A stretch of DNA of 64,000 nt from Mycolicibacterium parafortuitum (GCF_002086815.1 NZ_MVID01000002.1:372001-436000), one strand, 5' to 3'; numbered from the stretch's first letter, positions 11,985 to 21,831 are shown. Notes: generated by a model from the sequence alone, not told the origin. Numbers and translations: made by a program.

Positions 11985-12728
11985 GTGCCAGGCATGCCGA
12001 TCTCAGCGTGTGCGAAGACCGTCAGGAACACCCTCATCGCCCTTGCCGCCGCGGGTTTCGCGGCCGCCGGCGTATCCGCCTGCGACGCGCAGCAGGGCCT
12101 GTCGGCGTCCGGCGCCGACGCCCGCCAGGTCACCGTCGTCGGTGCCGGGCAGGTGCAGGGCACCCCGGACACCCTCACCGTGAACGCGTCGATGGAGTTC
12201 CTCGGCCCGGACGCCACCGCGGCGATGAACCAGACCAACGAACGCCAGCAGTCGGTGATCGACGGTCTGGTCGACCTCGGCATCGACCGCAAGGACATCG
12301 CGACCACCGCCGCCGACCTGCAGCCCCAGTACGGTTCGGACGGCACCGCGATCTCCGCCTACCGGGCCACCAACACCGTCAACGTCACGATCCGCGATCT
12401 GGCCAAGGCCTCCGACACGATCGGATTGATCGTGTCCACCGGCGGCAACGCGACCCGGATCAACTCGATCGCGTACTCGATCGAGGACGACTCCGAACTC
12501 GTCCGCGACGCCAGGGCGCGGGCCTTCGAGGATGCCAAGGACCGGGCCGCCCAGTACGCCGAGCTGTCCGGACTGAGCCTCGGCAAGGTCATCTCGATCT
12601 CCGAGGAGGGCGGCGCCGGCCCGCCGATACCGGTCCAGGCGCCGCGGGCGATGGAAGCCGCGGTGCCGCTGGAACCGGGCCAGCAGACGGTCGGGTTCTC
12701 GGTGACCGTGGTGTGGGAGCTGACCTAA
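11985..12728 (+). CDS. SIMPL-domain (DUF541) exported lipoprotein
   Basis: This 247-residue protein has a signal peptide with a lipobox-like VSAC, putting the lipidated cysteine near residue 33. A SIMPL/DUF541 fold follows, with the typical opening VTVVGAGQVQGTPDTLTVNA and the helix NERQQSVIDGLVDLGI. It is probably anchored on the outer face of the membrane. SIMPL proteins have no agreed molecular function. The GTG at 11985 and the ATG at 11994 are both possible starts. Its 3' end overlaps the convergent oxidoreductase gene by 4 bp. Confidence 0.85.
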   Translation: MPGMPISACAKTVRNTLIALAAAGFAAAGVSACDAQQGLSASGADARQVTVVGAGQVQGTPDTLTVNASMEFLGPDATAAMNQTNERQQSVIDGLVDLGIDRKDIATTAADLQPQYGSDGTAISAYRATNTVNVTIRDLAKASDTIGLIVSTGGNATRINSIAYSIEDDSELVRDARARAFEDAKDRAAQYAELSGLSLGKVISISEEGGAGPPIPVQAPRAMEAAVPLEPGQQTVGFSVTVVWELT

Positions 12729-14944
12729 CCGGCCGGCGCCACCACCACCGGGATGCCGTTGAGCACCGCGGTTCCCGACAGCGGATCCAGCATGGATCCG
12801 TCGTTGAGCTGATTGACGTTGACGCCGGGCCGGCTCGCGGCCAGCTTCTGGCCGGTGCCGGGCCGGTCGTGTCCCCAGCCGTGCGGTAGGGACAGCACAC
12901 CGCGGCGGATGTCCTCGGTCACCTCGACCGGCACCACGAGCTCGCCACCGGGGCCCTTGACGACCGCGGAGTCGGTCAGTCCGAGGTCGGCGGCGTCGTC
13001 GGGGTGGATTCGCAGCGTGCACCGGTTGGTGCCGCCGGCCAGCGCGGGCAGGTTGTGCATCCAGCTGTTGTTCGACCGCAGGTGCCTGCGCCCGATCAGC
13101 ACGAAACCGTCGGTGTGCCGGTGCAACGCGTCGCGCAGCCGCCCGGCATCCGAAATCAGTTGCGGCGGAGCGAGTTCGACAAGACCCGACGGGGTGCGCA
13201 GCAGGTCGGGCAGCCTGGGCTGCAGCGGTCCGAGATCGATCCCGTGCGGCGCGTCCTTGAGCTTGCGCAGCGTCAGCCCGTCGGGCCGGGTACCGAACGC
13301 GTCGCCGTAGGCACCGAGGCGCAGCATCATGTCGAGGCGCCGCTCGTAGCCGGGCCCGGCGGGCAGCATCGCGGTCAACTCGTCGACGGACCGACCTGCC
13401 ACGGGGGACGACGCGTCGGCGGTCTCCTTGGCCAACGTGGTCGCGACGACCTGGTCGTCCACCAGCGCCGGATCGGCGTCGTGGCCGAGCCCGTACAGCA
13501 CCAACGCGATCCGCGACAGGATCTCGGCCTCGTCGGGGCGGCCGTCGAGCGGCAGCGCCGGCGGTGAGTACCGGGCGTTGTTGCGCACGGCCAGCGCGTT
13601 GAGCGCGACGTCGAAGTGCGGGGAGCGCGACGGCGGCGGCGGCGGCAGGATCACATCGGCGTGCCGGGTGGTCTCGTTGAGATACGGGTCGACGCTCACC
13701 ATGAACTCGACCTGGTCCAGCGCGCGGTCCAGCCGGTCGCCGTCCGGCGCCGACAGGACGGGATTGCCCGCGACGGTGATCATCGCGCGGATCTGGCCCT
13801 CCCCCGGCGTCTCGATCTCCTCGGCCAGGACCGCGGTGGGCAGTTCGGACAGCACCTCGGGACGCCCGGAGACCCGGCTGCGCCAGCGCCCGGTGCTGAA
13901 CCCGCGGCCGGGGCGGTGCCCGCGCGGCGCGGGCGCGACCGGTGACAGCGGGAACATCGCCCCGCCAGTCCGGTCCAGATTTCCGGTCAGGACGTTGACG
14001 ACGTCGACCAACCAGCTGCCCAGCGTGCCGAACTCGACCGTCGACGTGCCGATCCGCCCGTACACCGCCGCGGTCGGGGCCGCGGCCAGTCCCCTTGCCA
14101 GAGTGCGGATCTCGTCGGCATCGAGACCGCAGAACGCCGCGACGGCGTCGGGCCCGAAATCCGCGGCGAGGTCACGCACGTCGTCGACCCCGGTGACGAA
14201 CTCGCCCACCGCGCCGAGGTCGACGAGGCCCTCGTCGAACAACACGTGCACGACCGCCAGCAGCAGCGCCGCGTCGGTGCCGGGGCGCGGCGCGAGATGA
14301 CGATCGGCCAGTTGCGCGGTGCGGGTGCGGGCCGGGTCGACGACGACCAGCCGCCCACCCCGCTCCCGCAGCCTGCGGAGTTTTCCGGGGAAGTCCGCGG
14401 CAGTGGCGAGGCTGCCGTTGGACACCATCGGGTTGGCGCCGATGACCACCAGATAGTCGGTGCGGTCCAGGTCGGGCACCGTGAACGCGGCCGGGCTGCC
14501 GAACATCAGGCCCAGCGACACGTGTTTGGGCATCTGGTCCAGCGTGCTGGCCGAGAACACCTGGCGGGTGCCGAGGCCACGGATGATCAGCGGCGGGTAC
14601 AACGCCCCTGCGACGGTGTGGGCGTTCGGGTTACCGAGGTAGACCCCGACGGCGGGCCCGCCGTGCTCACGTACCGCGGCCGACAAACCCTCGGCCATCG
14701 CGGCGAATGCCTCATCCCAGGATGCTTCGGTCAGCACACCGTCACGCCGGACCAGCGGCGCGCTCAGCCGGTCGGGGTCGTTGTCGAGTTCGGCGAAGCT
14801 CGCGCCCTTGGGGCAGATGAAGCCCGCCGAGAACACGTCGTCCCGGTCCCCGCGGGCGCCGACCACACGTCCGTCGTCGATGGTCAGGGTCAGACCGCAG
14901 GTTGCTTCACAGAACGGGCAGATGCGCAGGGCGGTTTCGGCCAT
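12725..14944 (-). CDS. Molybdopterin-dependent oxidoreductase (formate dehydrogenase/BisC type)
   Basis: The 739-residue protein has an N-terminal 4Fe-4S motif, CPFCEATCGL plus CPKG about 30 residues later. The molybdopterin-binding domains of the DMSO-reductase superfamily follow. VVIGANPMVSNGS and VVVDPARTRTAQLADRHLAP are cofactor-contact stretches, and the C-terminal dinucleotide-binding domain starts near IGRRHLRSNNSWMHNLP. It resembles M. tuberculosis Rv0197-type proteins. The substrate is unknown. No partner subunit or twin-arginine signal is visible, suggesting a soluble enzyme. It is convergent with the SIMPL gene. Confidence 0.88.
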   Translation of the reverse strand: MAETALRICPFCEATCGLTLTIDDGRVVGARGDRDDVFSAGFICPKGASFAELDNDPDRLSAPLVRRDGVLTEASWDEAFAAMAEGLSAAVREHGGPAVGVYLGNPNAHTVAGALYPPLIIRGLGTRQVFSASTLDQMPKHVSLGLMFGSPAAFTVPDLDRTDYLVVIGANPMVSNGSLATAADFPGKLRRLRERGGRLVVVDPARTRTAQLADRHLAPRPGTDAALLLAVVHVLFDEGLVDLGAVGEFVTGVDDVRDLAADFGPDAVAAFCGLDADEIRTLARGLAAAPTAAVYGRIGTSTVEFGTLGSWLVDVVNVLTGNLDRTGGAMFPLSPVAPAPRGHRPGRGFSTGRWRSRVSGRPEVLSELPTAVLAEEIETPGEGQIRAMITVAGNPVLSAPDGDRLDRALDQVEFMVSVDPYLNETTRHADVILPPPPPSRSPHFDVALNALAVRNNARYSPPALPLDGRPDEAEILSRIALVLYGLGHDADPALVDDQVVATTLAKETADASSPVAGRSVDELTAMLPAGPGYERRLDMMLRLGAYGDAFGTRPDGLTLRKLKDAPHGIDLGPLQPRLPDLLRTPSGLVELAPPQLISDAGRLRDALHRHTDGFVLIGRRHLRSNNSWMHNLPALAGGTNRCTLRIHPDDAADLGLTDSAVVKGPGGELVVPVEVTEDIRRGVLSLPHGWGHDRPGTGQKLAASRPGVNVNQLNDGSMLDPLSGTAVLNGIPVVVAPAG

Positions 14945-14965
14945 GCCTGCATCATGCGCCGGTTT

Positions 14966-15541
14966 CTACTGCGCGTACACCTTTGGCTCGAGAGTGCCGA
15001 TGTAGGGCAGGTCGCGGTAGCGCTCGGCGTAGTCGAGCCCGTAACCGACGACGAATTCGTTCGGGATGTCGAAACCGATGTATTCGACGTCGAGGTCCGC
15101 GCGGACGGCCTCGGGTTTGCGCAGCAGCGTGCACACCTTCAGCGAGCGGGGCCCGCGGGTGGCCAGGTTGCGCAGCAACCACGACAGGGTCAGGCCCGAG
15201 TCGATGATGTCCTCGACGATCAGCACGTCGCGTCCGCTGATGTCGCGGTCGAGGTCCTTGAGGATGCGCACCACCCCGGACGACGAGGTCGACGAGCCGT
15301 AGGAGCTGACGGCCATGAACTCCAGTTGGGTGGGCAACGGGATCGCCCGCGCCAGGTCGGTGACGAACATGACCGCACCCTTGAGCACGGTGATGAGCAG
15401 CAGGTCCTGACCGGATTCGCGGTCGCGGTAGTCGTCGGCGATCTGCGCCGCCAGTTCCGCGGTCTTGGCTTTGATCTGGTCTTCCGACAGCAGAACCGAC
15501 TTGATGTCCCCGGAATACAAGTCGGCGGTCTGCGCAGGCAC
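14966..15541 (-). CDS. hpt: Hypoxanthine-guanine phosphoribosyltransferase
   Basis: Hpt salvages hypoxanthine and guanine to IMP and GMP using PRPP. The 191-residue protein has the PRPP loop [14 protein letters not shown], the [10 protein letters not shown] and [12 protein letters not shown] loops of HGPRTs, and the C-terminal [18 protein letters not shown]. The start is a GTG at 15541. It sits just downstream of tilS (9 bp), the usual actinobacterial tilS-hpt arrangement that precedes ftsH in many genomes. Here ftsH lies upstream, with four genes between. Confidence 0.95.
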   Translation of the reverse strand: MPAQTADLYSGDIKSVLLSEDQIKAKTAELAAQIADDYRDRESGQDLLLITVLKGAVMFVTDLARAIPLPTQLEFMAVSSYGSSTSSSGVVRILKDLDRDISGRDVLIVEDIIDSGLTLSWLLRNLATRGPRSLKVCTLLRKPEAVRADLDVEYIGFDIPNEFVVGYGLDYAERYRDLPYIGTLEPKVYAQ

Positions 15542-15550
15542 ACCGACAGC

Positions 15551-16519
15551 CTAGCGTTGCCGCGGCGCGACCGGTTCGCGGTACAGCGTCAACGCCCCCG
15601 CATCGCGGCGGGCGAAGAGTCGTTCGCGGGTCAGCCCGCCCGCAACCGCGACGCCACCCTGCCCGCGCCAGTCGGTGATCAGCGCGTCGACCGCGCGAAT
15701 CTGCTTGTCGGTCAGGTCCTGCGCGCCGCCGGCGAGCAGCCAGGCCCGGATCGCGCGGCGCCGCAGCGCGCCGGGTAGGGCGGCCGCCGCGGCGACGTCG
15801 AAATCCGCGCCGGGGGCGGGGACGGCGGGCGCGGCGAGCGCGTCGAGGGCATCGGTGTCCTCGCGGAGCGCGGTCGCCGTGCGGGCCAGCGCCTCGGCCA
15901 CCCCGCCGCCGAGGACGTCTTCGAGCAGCGGCAGCACCTCGGTGCGCAACCGGACCCGGGTGTAGCGCGGGTCCCAGTTGTGCGGGTCCTGCCACGGTGT
16001 GAGCCCCAACTCGGCGCACGCGCGGTGGGTGGTGGCGCGGCGCACGCCGAGCAGCGGCCGGCACCACGGCGGGTCGTGAGCGCGCATACCCGCGATCGAC
16101 CGCGGCCCCGAGCCGCGGCCCAGCCCGAGCAGCACCGTCTCCGCCTGGTCGTCGAGAGTGTGGGCGAGCAGCACCGGCGCGCCGTCGCGTGCCGCGTCGA
16201 GGGCGTCGTACCGCGCGGCGCGGGCCGCGGCCTCGGGGCCGCCCCGAGAGCCGACGGTCACCGAGATAACCTGTGCTGCTTGACATCCCAGGTTCATCGC
16301 CTGGTCGCGCGCGGCGGCTGCGACGTCGGCGGAGCCGGGTTGCAGACCGTGGTCGACGATCAGCGCCCTCGTCGGGCGCAGCCCGGCGGCCACGGCGGTC
16401 AGGGCCAGTGAGTCGGGACCTCCCGACAACGCGACACACCACGGCGCATCGGGGAGGTGACTGCGCGCGAAGGCCGTCAGCGCGGCGCGCAGCTCGGCTA
16501 AAGCACCCGGTCGATCCAT
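15551..16519 (-). CDS. tilS: tRNA(Ile)-lysidine synthetase
   Basis: TilS converts C34 of tRNA-Ile(CAU) to lysidine, so that the tRNA reads AUA. The 322-residue protein carries the PP-loop ATPase motif VALSGGPDSLALT near residue 30, VDHGLQPGS, and LLAHTLDDQAETVLLGLGRG, followed by a C-terminal TilS substrate-binding domain. It overlaps the upstream metalloprotease gene by 22 nt. Confidence 0.95.
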   Translation of the reverse strand: MDRPGALAELRAALTAFARSHLPDAPWCVALSGGPDSLALTAVAAGLRPTRALIVDHGLQPGSADVAAAARDQAMNLGCQAAQVISVTVGSRGGPEAAARAARYDALDAARDGAPVLLAHTLDDQAETVLLGLGRGSGPRSIAGMRAHDPPWCRPLLGVRRATTHRACAELGLTPWQDPHNWDPRYTRVRLRTEVLPLLEDVLGGGVAEALARTATALREDTDALDALAAPAVPAPGADFDVAAAAALPGALRRRAIRAWLLAGGAQDLTDKQIRAVDALITDWRGQGGVAVAGGLTRERLFARRDAGALTLYREPVAPRQR

Positions 16520-17580
16520 TGCTGCGGCTCGTCGATTTCCCTTGGCAGAGGCAGGGTTTCGGTGTCGGTCCAGATCGTGTTGAAGCGTTCCATGCCGACC
16601 TTGCCGACCACCTCGTCAACGAACGCCTTGCCCAAGGTGTACTGGCTCATCTTCGCGTCGACTCCGAGCAGCGCCCGCAACAACCGTTGCAGCGGAGGCT
16701 GTTTACGCTTCCTGCGCTGGTCGAAGCGATTGCGGATGGTCGCGACCGACGGCACCACGGCCGGGCCGACCGCGTCCATCACGTGCTCGGCGTGGCCCTC
16801 CAACAGGGTGCCGAGCACCAGCAGTTGGTCGAGTGCGGCACGCTGCGGTTCGGACTGCACCGCGCGCAGCAGGCCCAGCACGCCCGTCGAACCCATCTCG
16901 GGCTCACCGTTTCTCACCACCACCTGGCGGTCGCGCACATAGTCGGCCAGCCGGCCCACCATCTTCGGCAGGTCGTCCCCGGCGTCATCGGTCAGCACCG
17001 CCAGTGCGCTCGACATGTGGTCGGCCAGCCAGGGATTGGCCCGGAACTGCACCCGGTGGGTGACCTCGTGCAGGCACACCCACATCCGGAAGTCCTTGGG
17101 CACCACCCGGAGTTGGCGCTCGACGGCGATCACGTTCGGGTACACCAGCAACAGCTCGCCGCCGCCCGCGGAGAACGGGTCGTACTGGCCGAGGATCCCC
17201 GACGACACGAACGCCAGCACCGCCCCGGTCTGCAGCCCGGCGACCCGGCCCGCGACCACCGGCACCCGGCCGCGTGCACCGTCGCCGCCGCCCCCGGTCA
17301 TCGCCCGCATCGACTGGGCGGCCGCACGAATCCAGTCCGGGCGGTTGACGATTCGGGCCTCGGGAATCTCTCCGCCCTCGATCAGCCCGGTGACCTCCCG
17401 GACCGGCACCTCCGACGCCCGCGCGGATTCGGCGAGCTGGTCGATCGCCTGCGTGCGGGTGTAATCGGTGGTCTTCGGCTCCTGGCGGGCCAGTTTGCCG
17501 CCGACGGTGGCGGCCAGGTCCCAGTCGACGGCGTTGCCGACGCTGAACCCGGACTTGGTGGTGGTCGTCATCATCGGCAT
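16498..17580 (-). CDS. Zinc-dependent metalloprotease, DUF2342 (Rv3626c homologue)
   Basis: This 360-residue protein belongs to the actinobacterial DUF2342/zinc-dependent metalloprotease family. The zinc motif HEVTH is in WVCLHEVTHRVQF, near residue 190. A conserved helical C-terminus follows (FDQRRKRKQPPLQRLLRALL). No signal peptide is visible, so it is probably cytosolic. It overlaps dacB by 10 nt and tilS by 22 nt, implying coupled translation. Substrates are unknown. Confidence 0.88.
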   Translation of the reverse strand: MPMMTTTTKSGFSVGNAVDWDLAATVGGKLARQEPKTTDYTRTQAIDQLAESARASEVPVREVTGLIEGGEIPEARIVNRPDWIRAAAQSMRAMTGGGGDGARGRVPVVAGRVAGLQTGAVLAFVSSGILGQYDPFSAGGGELLLVYPNVIAVERQLRVVPKDFRMWVCLHEVTHRVQFRANPWLADHMSSALAVLTDDAGDDLPKMVGRLADYVRDRQVVVRNGEPEMGSTGVLGLLRAVQSEPQRAALDQLLVLGTLLEGHAEHVMDAVGPAVVPSVATIRNRFDQRRKRKQPPLQRLLRALLGVDAKMSQYTLGKAFVDEVVGKVGMERFNTIWTDTETLPLPREIDEPQQWIDRVL

Positions 17581-18950
17581 CCGCAGGATCGAAGGGTGGC
17601 GGCGAACGCGTCCAGCGAGGTCCGCCCGGTCGGGCCGGCGTCGTTGGACATCAGCGCGAAGGTCAGGACCCGTCCGCTCCGGTCGGTGACGATGCCGGCA
17701 AGGGTGTTGGTTGCAGTCAGTGACCCGGTCTTGGCCCGCAGATATCCGAGCGCCGCCTTGCCTGGCTCGGTGTCGTGGTACCGGTTCGACATCGTGCCGC
17801 TGCCGCCGGCGATGGCCAGCAGGTCCACCAGCGGCCGCAGCTTCGGCGTGTCCTCCCCCGCCGCGGCCTGCACGATCTCGTCGAGCGTCTCGGCGGTGAG
17901 CCGGTCGTCCACGGACAGTCCGCTGTTGTCGAACAGTCGCGCGCCGGTGGTGTCGATGCCCGCGTCGCGCAGGCTCTGCAGCACCGCGTCGGCGGCGCCG
18001 GCGAAACTCCTGGGCCGGCCCAGCGCCTCGGCGACCTCGCGGCCGATGGACTCGGCCATCACGTTGTCCGAGGAGTGCATCATCTGGCGTAGCCGCTCCA
18101 TCAGCGGTGCCGACTGCACCGACGCGATCTCGGTCCCGGTGACCGTGGCACGGCCCGGCGGCAGCACCGTGACCTTCTCCGGATCGACGCGCAGCGCCGC
18201 GGCGAGAGCGCGGCCCGCGTCCAGCGCCGGCGTACGCGACCGGCGCGATTCCACGCTGACCGGCTGGGTGCGCCCGGCGTCGAGCATGACCGCCTCCATC
18301 GGGGCGATGTCGCCGCCGTCGATGTCGAGCGGGTCCCAGCCCGGCGCCATCGTCGGCCCGGAGTAGGCGCTGATGTCGACCTGGACGGATTTCACGTCGG
18401 TCCCACTGCGCCGCACCTGGTCGGCCAGATCGGAGATCCGCGCCGCATCGCGGTACCAGGTCTGCTCGCCGCGGCGCGCCGCCGACAGCGTCTGGTCACC
18501 ACCTCCGACCAGCACGACGACCCCCGGCGACGTCGACACCACCCGCGTCGTCAGCCGGGCGTCGCGCTCCAGGGTCAGCAGCGCGGCCGCGGCGGTGAGC
18601 ACCTTGTTCGTCGACGCCGGCTGCATCGGCACGTCGGCGCCCTGGGCCCACAACTGCTCCCCGGTCAGCGCATCGGTGATGCGCCCGGTGAACTTGCCGA
18701 GGTTGGGGTCGGCGGCGACCACGCGCAGCGCGTCGGCCAGGCCCGTGCGGGTCGGCATATCGGCGGAGTCGGACACCGGGACCACACCGGGGTCGGCGGT
18801 GGCGGGAGCCGGAAGCGCCGGGACAGCGATCTGCTCGCCGGACTGCCGGTTCGCCACCAGCGCGGCCGCGGCGACGACGAGCACCACCAGCAGCAGAACG
18901 GCCGCCCCCACCGCGACATACGTCGACCGCCGCCACCTGGTGGGCCGCAT
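17571..18950 (-). CDS. dacB: D-alanyl-D-alanine carboxypeptidase/endopeptidase (PBP4/DacB type)
   Basis: The 459-residue penicillin-binding protein has an N-terminal membrane anchor (residues 11-33) and acts outside the membrane on peptidoglycan stem peptides. The three active-site motifs are in order: STNK (SxxK) in MQPASTNKVLTAA, SDN in HSSDNVMAESIG, and KTG in LRAKTGSLTATN. An inserted domain between the first two motifs is typical of class C low-molecular-weight PBPs. It is the Rv3627c homologue and leads the dacB-protease-tilS-hpt string. The divergent ppa start is 118 bp away. Confidence 0.93.
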   Translation of the reverse strand: MRPTRWRRSTYVAVGAAVLLLVVLVVAAAALVANRQSGEQIAVPALPAPATADPGVVPVSDSADMPTRTGLADALRVVAADPNLGKFTGRITDALTGEQLWAQGADVPMQPASTNKVLTAAAALLTLERDARLTTRVVSTSPGVVVLVGGGDQTLSAARRGEQTWYRDAARISDLADQVRRSGTDVKSVQVDISAYSGPTMAPGWDPLDIDGGDIAPMEAVMLDAGRTQPVSVESRRSRTPALDAGRALAAALRVDPEKVTVLPPGRATVTGTEIASVQSAPLMERLRQMMHSSDNVMAESIGREVAEALGRPRSFAGAADAVLQSLRDAGIDTTGARLFDNSGLSVDDRLTAETLDEIVQAAAGEDTPKLRPLVDLLAIAGGSGTMSNRYHDTEPGKAALGYLRAKTGSLTATNTLAGIVTDRSGRVLTFALMSNDAGPTGRTSLDAFAATLRSCGCR

Positions 18951-19068
18951 AAATCTCCTGCTCTCGAACGACTGGCCAGAGCCACCCCTGTAGTGCAGCG
19001 TATCCCTCGTTTAATGTTGACCCGCGTCGTCAGCCGACGCCCCTGTCCCAGCGCACAAGGAGCCACGC

Positions 19069-19554
19069 GTGCAGTTCGACGTCCTGATCGAGATCCAGAA
19101 GGGTTCCCGTAACAAGTACGAGGTGGACCACGAGAGCGGCAAGGTCAAGCTGGACCGCTACCTGTTCACGGCGTTCGGCTACCCGACGGACTACGGCTAC
19201 ATCGAGGACACCCTCGGCGAGGACGGCGATCCGCTGGACGCGCTGGTGCTGCTGCCCGAGCCGGTGTTCCCCGGCTGCATCGTCGAGGCGCGCCCGGTCG
19301 GCATGTTCCGGATGGAGGACGAGAAGGGCGGCGACGACAAGGTGCTGTGCGTGCTCGCCGACCCGCGCTGGGACCACATCCAGGACATCGGCGATGTGAA
19401 TCAGTTCGAGCTCGACGCGATCAAGCACTTCTTCGTGCACTACAAGGACCTCGAGCCCGGCAAGTTCGTCAAGGCGGCCGACTGGGTGGGCCGCGAGGAA
19501 GCCGAGGCCGAGGTGAATCGGTCGGTCGAGCGCTTCAAGGCCGAGGGCCACTAG
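19069..19554 (+). CDS. ppa: Inorganic pyrophosphatase
   Basis: Ppa hydrolyses pyrophosphate and so drives biosynthesis in the cytoplasm. The 161-residue protein begins at a GTG at 19069 ([18 protein letters not shown]). It has the family signature [10 protein letters not shown], with its metal-binding aspartates, and the conserved [17 protein letters not shown]. Length and sequence match family I actinobacterial enzymes. Confidence 0.97.
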   Translation: MQFDVLIEIQKGSRNKYEVDHESGKVKLDRYLFTAFGYPTDYGYIEDTLGEDGDPLDALVLLPEPVFPGCIVEARPVGMFRMEDEKGGDDKVLCVLADPRWDHIQDIGDVNQFELDAIKHFFVHYKDLEPGKFVKAADWVGREEAEAEVNRSVERFKAEGH

Positions 19555-19693
19555 CTCCCGCCCGGCGAGCCTGGGCACACTTCCGCTTGCCGGGGAACCA
19601 CTCGACGCGTTGTCCCGACGTTGTCGCGCTTTATTTTGCGTCGCTGTAACACGGTGTAACCCGGGTGCCGCGTGACGACTCGATCATGGCGAT

Positions 19694-20215
19694 GTGCTGC
19701 TGCATCAGGGGATCGGGCTGGAGGCGTTCAACGCGCTGCCGACGCGGCGCGCGGTGCACGCGGTGTTCGAGTGCTGCTACAGCGTGCCGCTGGCCGCCGA
19801 CCTGTGCCGGTCCCGCCCGTTCGCAAACCACGAAGACCTGTTCCGCTGCGCCGACGCACTGCTGTTCGGGCTCTCCGAGGAGTCGATCGACTCGATCCTG
19901 CAGGCCTACCCGGACGTCGGCCGCCGCCCCGGCAGCGAGAAGTCGCAGGCCGAACAGTGCGCGATCGCCGACAAGCGGCCCGAGATCATGGCCGAGCTGG
20001 CCTCGGCGTCGAAGGAGTATCTGGACCGTTTCGGGTTCGGCTTCGTCATGTACATCAACGGCTACTGCGCCGACGACGTGCTGGCCACCATGCGCGACCG
20101 TATGCACAACGAGTTCGAGACCGAACGCAAGGTGGTGCGCAACGAGCTCGCGCGGATCAACCGGACCCGACTCGAGCGCATGCTCGGACCCGAGGGCGGC
20201 TACGACAACTGGTGA
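19694..20215 (+). CDS. uraD: 2-oxo-4-hydroxy-4-carboxy-5-ureidoimidazoline (OHCU) decarboxylase
   Basis: UraD converts OHCU to S-allantoin in urate catabolism. The 173-residue helical protein has YPDVGRRPGSEKSQAEQ (the AHPxIG-like region, with YPDVG in place of HP). It then has FGFGFVMYINGYCADDVL and NEFETERKVVRNELARINRTRL, which carry the typical Arg and Glu/Asn positions. The start is a GTG at 19694. It sits 62 bp upstream of allantoicase. The conserved active-site His of AHP appears replaced by Tyr, so activity is not certain. Confidence 0.75.
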   Translation: MLLHQGIGLEAFNALPTRRAVHAVFECCYSVPLAADLCRSRPFANHEDLFRCADALLFGLSEESIDSILQAYPDVGRRPGSEKSQAEQCAIADKRPEIMAELASASKEYLDRFGFGFVMYINGYCADDVLATMRDRMHNEFETERKVVRNELARINRTRLERMLGPEGGYDNW

Positions 20216-20277
20216 CCGACAACTGGTGAGCTCACCAGGCACGGACAACCGGCCCGTCCCGCAATAGGCTCGCCCGG

Positions 20278-21297
20278 GTGAGCACCGCGCCGGCCCAAAC
20301 CCATTTCCTCTCGCTACCCGATCTCGCCGCCCGCTCCGCGGGTGGGGCCGTGCTGTGGGCCAACGACGACCTGTTCGCCGAGAAGGAGAACCTGATCAAG
20401 CCGGGGCCCGCCGAGCACCGGCCCGCCACTTTCGGCCACAAGGGGCAGGTGTACGACGGCTGGGAGACGCGCAGGCGCCGCGGCGCGACGGCCGATTCCC
20501 ATGATTTCGCGATCGTGCGGCTCGCGGCTCCCGCGGTCATCCGCGGCGTCGTCGTCGACACGGCGTGGTTCACCGGGAACTACCCGCCTCAGATCTCCGT
20601 CGACGCCGCGTTCGTGGAGGGCTACCCGTCCGCCGAGGAGCTCGCCGAGACGACCGAGTGGACCAGGATCGTGGACCGCCGAGATGTCAACGGGGACACC
20701 AGGAATCCGTTCGAGGTGGACTCGCCGAGGCGCTGGACACACGTGCGGCTGGCGATCTATCCCGACGGCGGGGTCGCGCGTTTCCGCGTCCACGGCGAAG
20801 GCCTGCTGGATCCCCGCTTCACCGAGATCCCGTTGGATCTGGCCGCCCTGGAGAACGGCGGCCGGATCACCGCGTGTTCCAACATGTTCTACAGCTCGCC
20901 GAACAATCTGCTGCTTCCCGGCTCGGCGCGGACCATGGGCGAGGGCTGGGAGACGTCGAGACGCCGCGATTCGGGCAACGACTGGGTGCAGGTGCACCTC
21001 GCGGGGCAGGGCGTCGTCGCGGCCGCCGAGATCGACACGTCCTACTTCATCGGTAACGCACCCGGCGCGGCGCGGCTGCGGGGCCGCGACGGCGACGGTG
21101 AATGGTTCGACCTGCTCGAGACCACCGAACTGCGACCGGACACCCGGCACCGGGTGCTGCTGGATTCCGGCCGTCCGGTCACCGAGGCGCGGCTGGACAT
21201 CTACCCCGACGGCGGGCTTGCGCGGCTACGGCTGTTCGGCCGGTTGACCGCCGACGGCCTGCGCGTGGTGAACGAGCGCTGGGAGGCCAGCGCCTAG
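20278..21297 (+). CDS. alc: Allantoicase
   Basis: Allantoicase hydrolyses allantoate to ureidoglycolate and urea. The 339-residue protein shows the two homologous allantoicase repeats. Each has a GWETxRRR motif: GWETRRRRGA near residue 61 and GWETSRRRDSG near residue 222. Jelly-roll strands follow each motif (DTAWFTGNYPP and DTSYFIGNAPG). The start is a GTG at 20278. With uraD it makes a two-gene ureide pathway, but no uricase or allantoinase is in the window. Confidence 0.92.
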   Translation: MSTAPAQTHFLSLPDLAARSAGGAVLWANDDLFAEKENLIKPGPAEHRPATFGHKGQVYDGWETRRRRGATADSHDFAIVRLAAPAVIRGVVVDTAWFTGNYPPQISVDAAFVEGYPSAEELAETTEWTRIVDRRDVNGDTRNPFEVDSPRRWTHVRLAIYPDGGVARFRVHGEGLLDPRFTEIPLDLAALENGGRITACSNMFYSSPNNLLLPGSARTMGEGWETSRRRDSGNDWVQVHLAGQGVVAAAEIDTSYFIGNAPGAARLRGRDGDGEWFDLLETTELRPDTRHRVLLDSGRPVTEARLDIYPDGGLARLRLFGRLTADGLRVVNERWEASA

Positions 21298-21352
21298 CGT
21301 CTGTGGGGGTTATGTACGCGAATCTGGCCGATTGCGTGCACAAGGCCCACAG

Positions 21353-21763
21353 TCAGGAGGCCTGAGGCTGCTCGCGCAGCGCGCCGAGCACATCGCGCCC
21401 GACGGTCCCGATGTCCTGGCGCGGGGAGGCCGGAATCAGGGTCACGCCGTCGGCCACCTCGGCCGAGGCGATGTCGGCGATCAGACCCGCCAGACCGTCG
21501 ACGGTGCCCGCGTAGTGCACGGTGTCGGCCTCGGCCGGGCCGAGGACCTGCTGGGCCGAGCGGAAGTCGCCGGCCACCGCGACGGTGACGTCGAGTATCA
21601 CCGCGACGTCGTCGGCGCCGGCCCGGATCCTCGCCCGGACCTTGCGGGCGTGCTGGAGATCGTGCGCCGCGACCCGGACGATTCGCCGGTCGTTGCGCTG
21701 GTCGGGATCGGTGAGTTCACTCACCCCGTCGGGGTCATTGGGATCAGCCAGAAAGAGCCGCAC
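21353..21763 (-). CDS. Small protein resembling the C-terminus of a luciferase-like monooxygenase
   Basis: This 136-residue protein has no signal peptide or membrane segment. The stretches VRARIRAGADDVAVILDVTV and ADGVTLIPASPRQDIGTVG look like the last third of F420/FMN-dependent luciferase-like monooxygenases, in which a similar GV-LIP segment precedes the terminal helix. The catalytic N-terminal barrel is missing, so this is either a trimmed stand-alone derivative or a decayed gene. It reads as one intact frame with normal codon use. I cannot assign a function. Confidence 0.55.
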   Translation of the reverse strand: MRLFLADPNDPDGVSELTDPDQRNDRRIVRVAAHDLQHARKVRARIRAGADDVAVILDVTVAVAGDFRSAQQVLGPAEADTVHYAGTVDGLAGLIADIASAEVADGVTLIPASPRQDIGTVGRDVLGALREQPQAS

Positions 21764-21831
21764 CCGGCCAACGTAGCCAGCCGGCCGGGTGCGGTGAAGC
21801 GTTGCGATCAGCGCGAGTGCAAAACGTCCGC

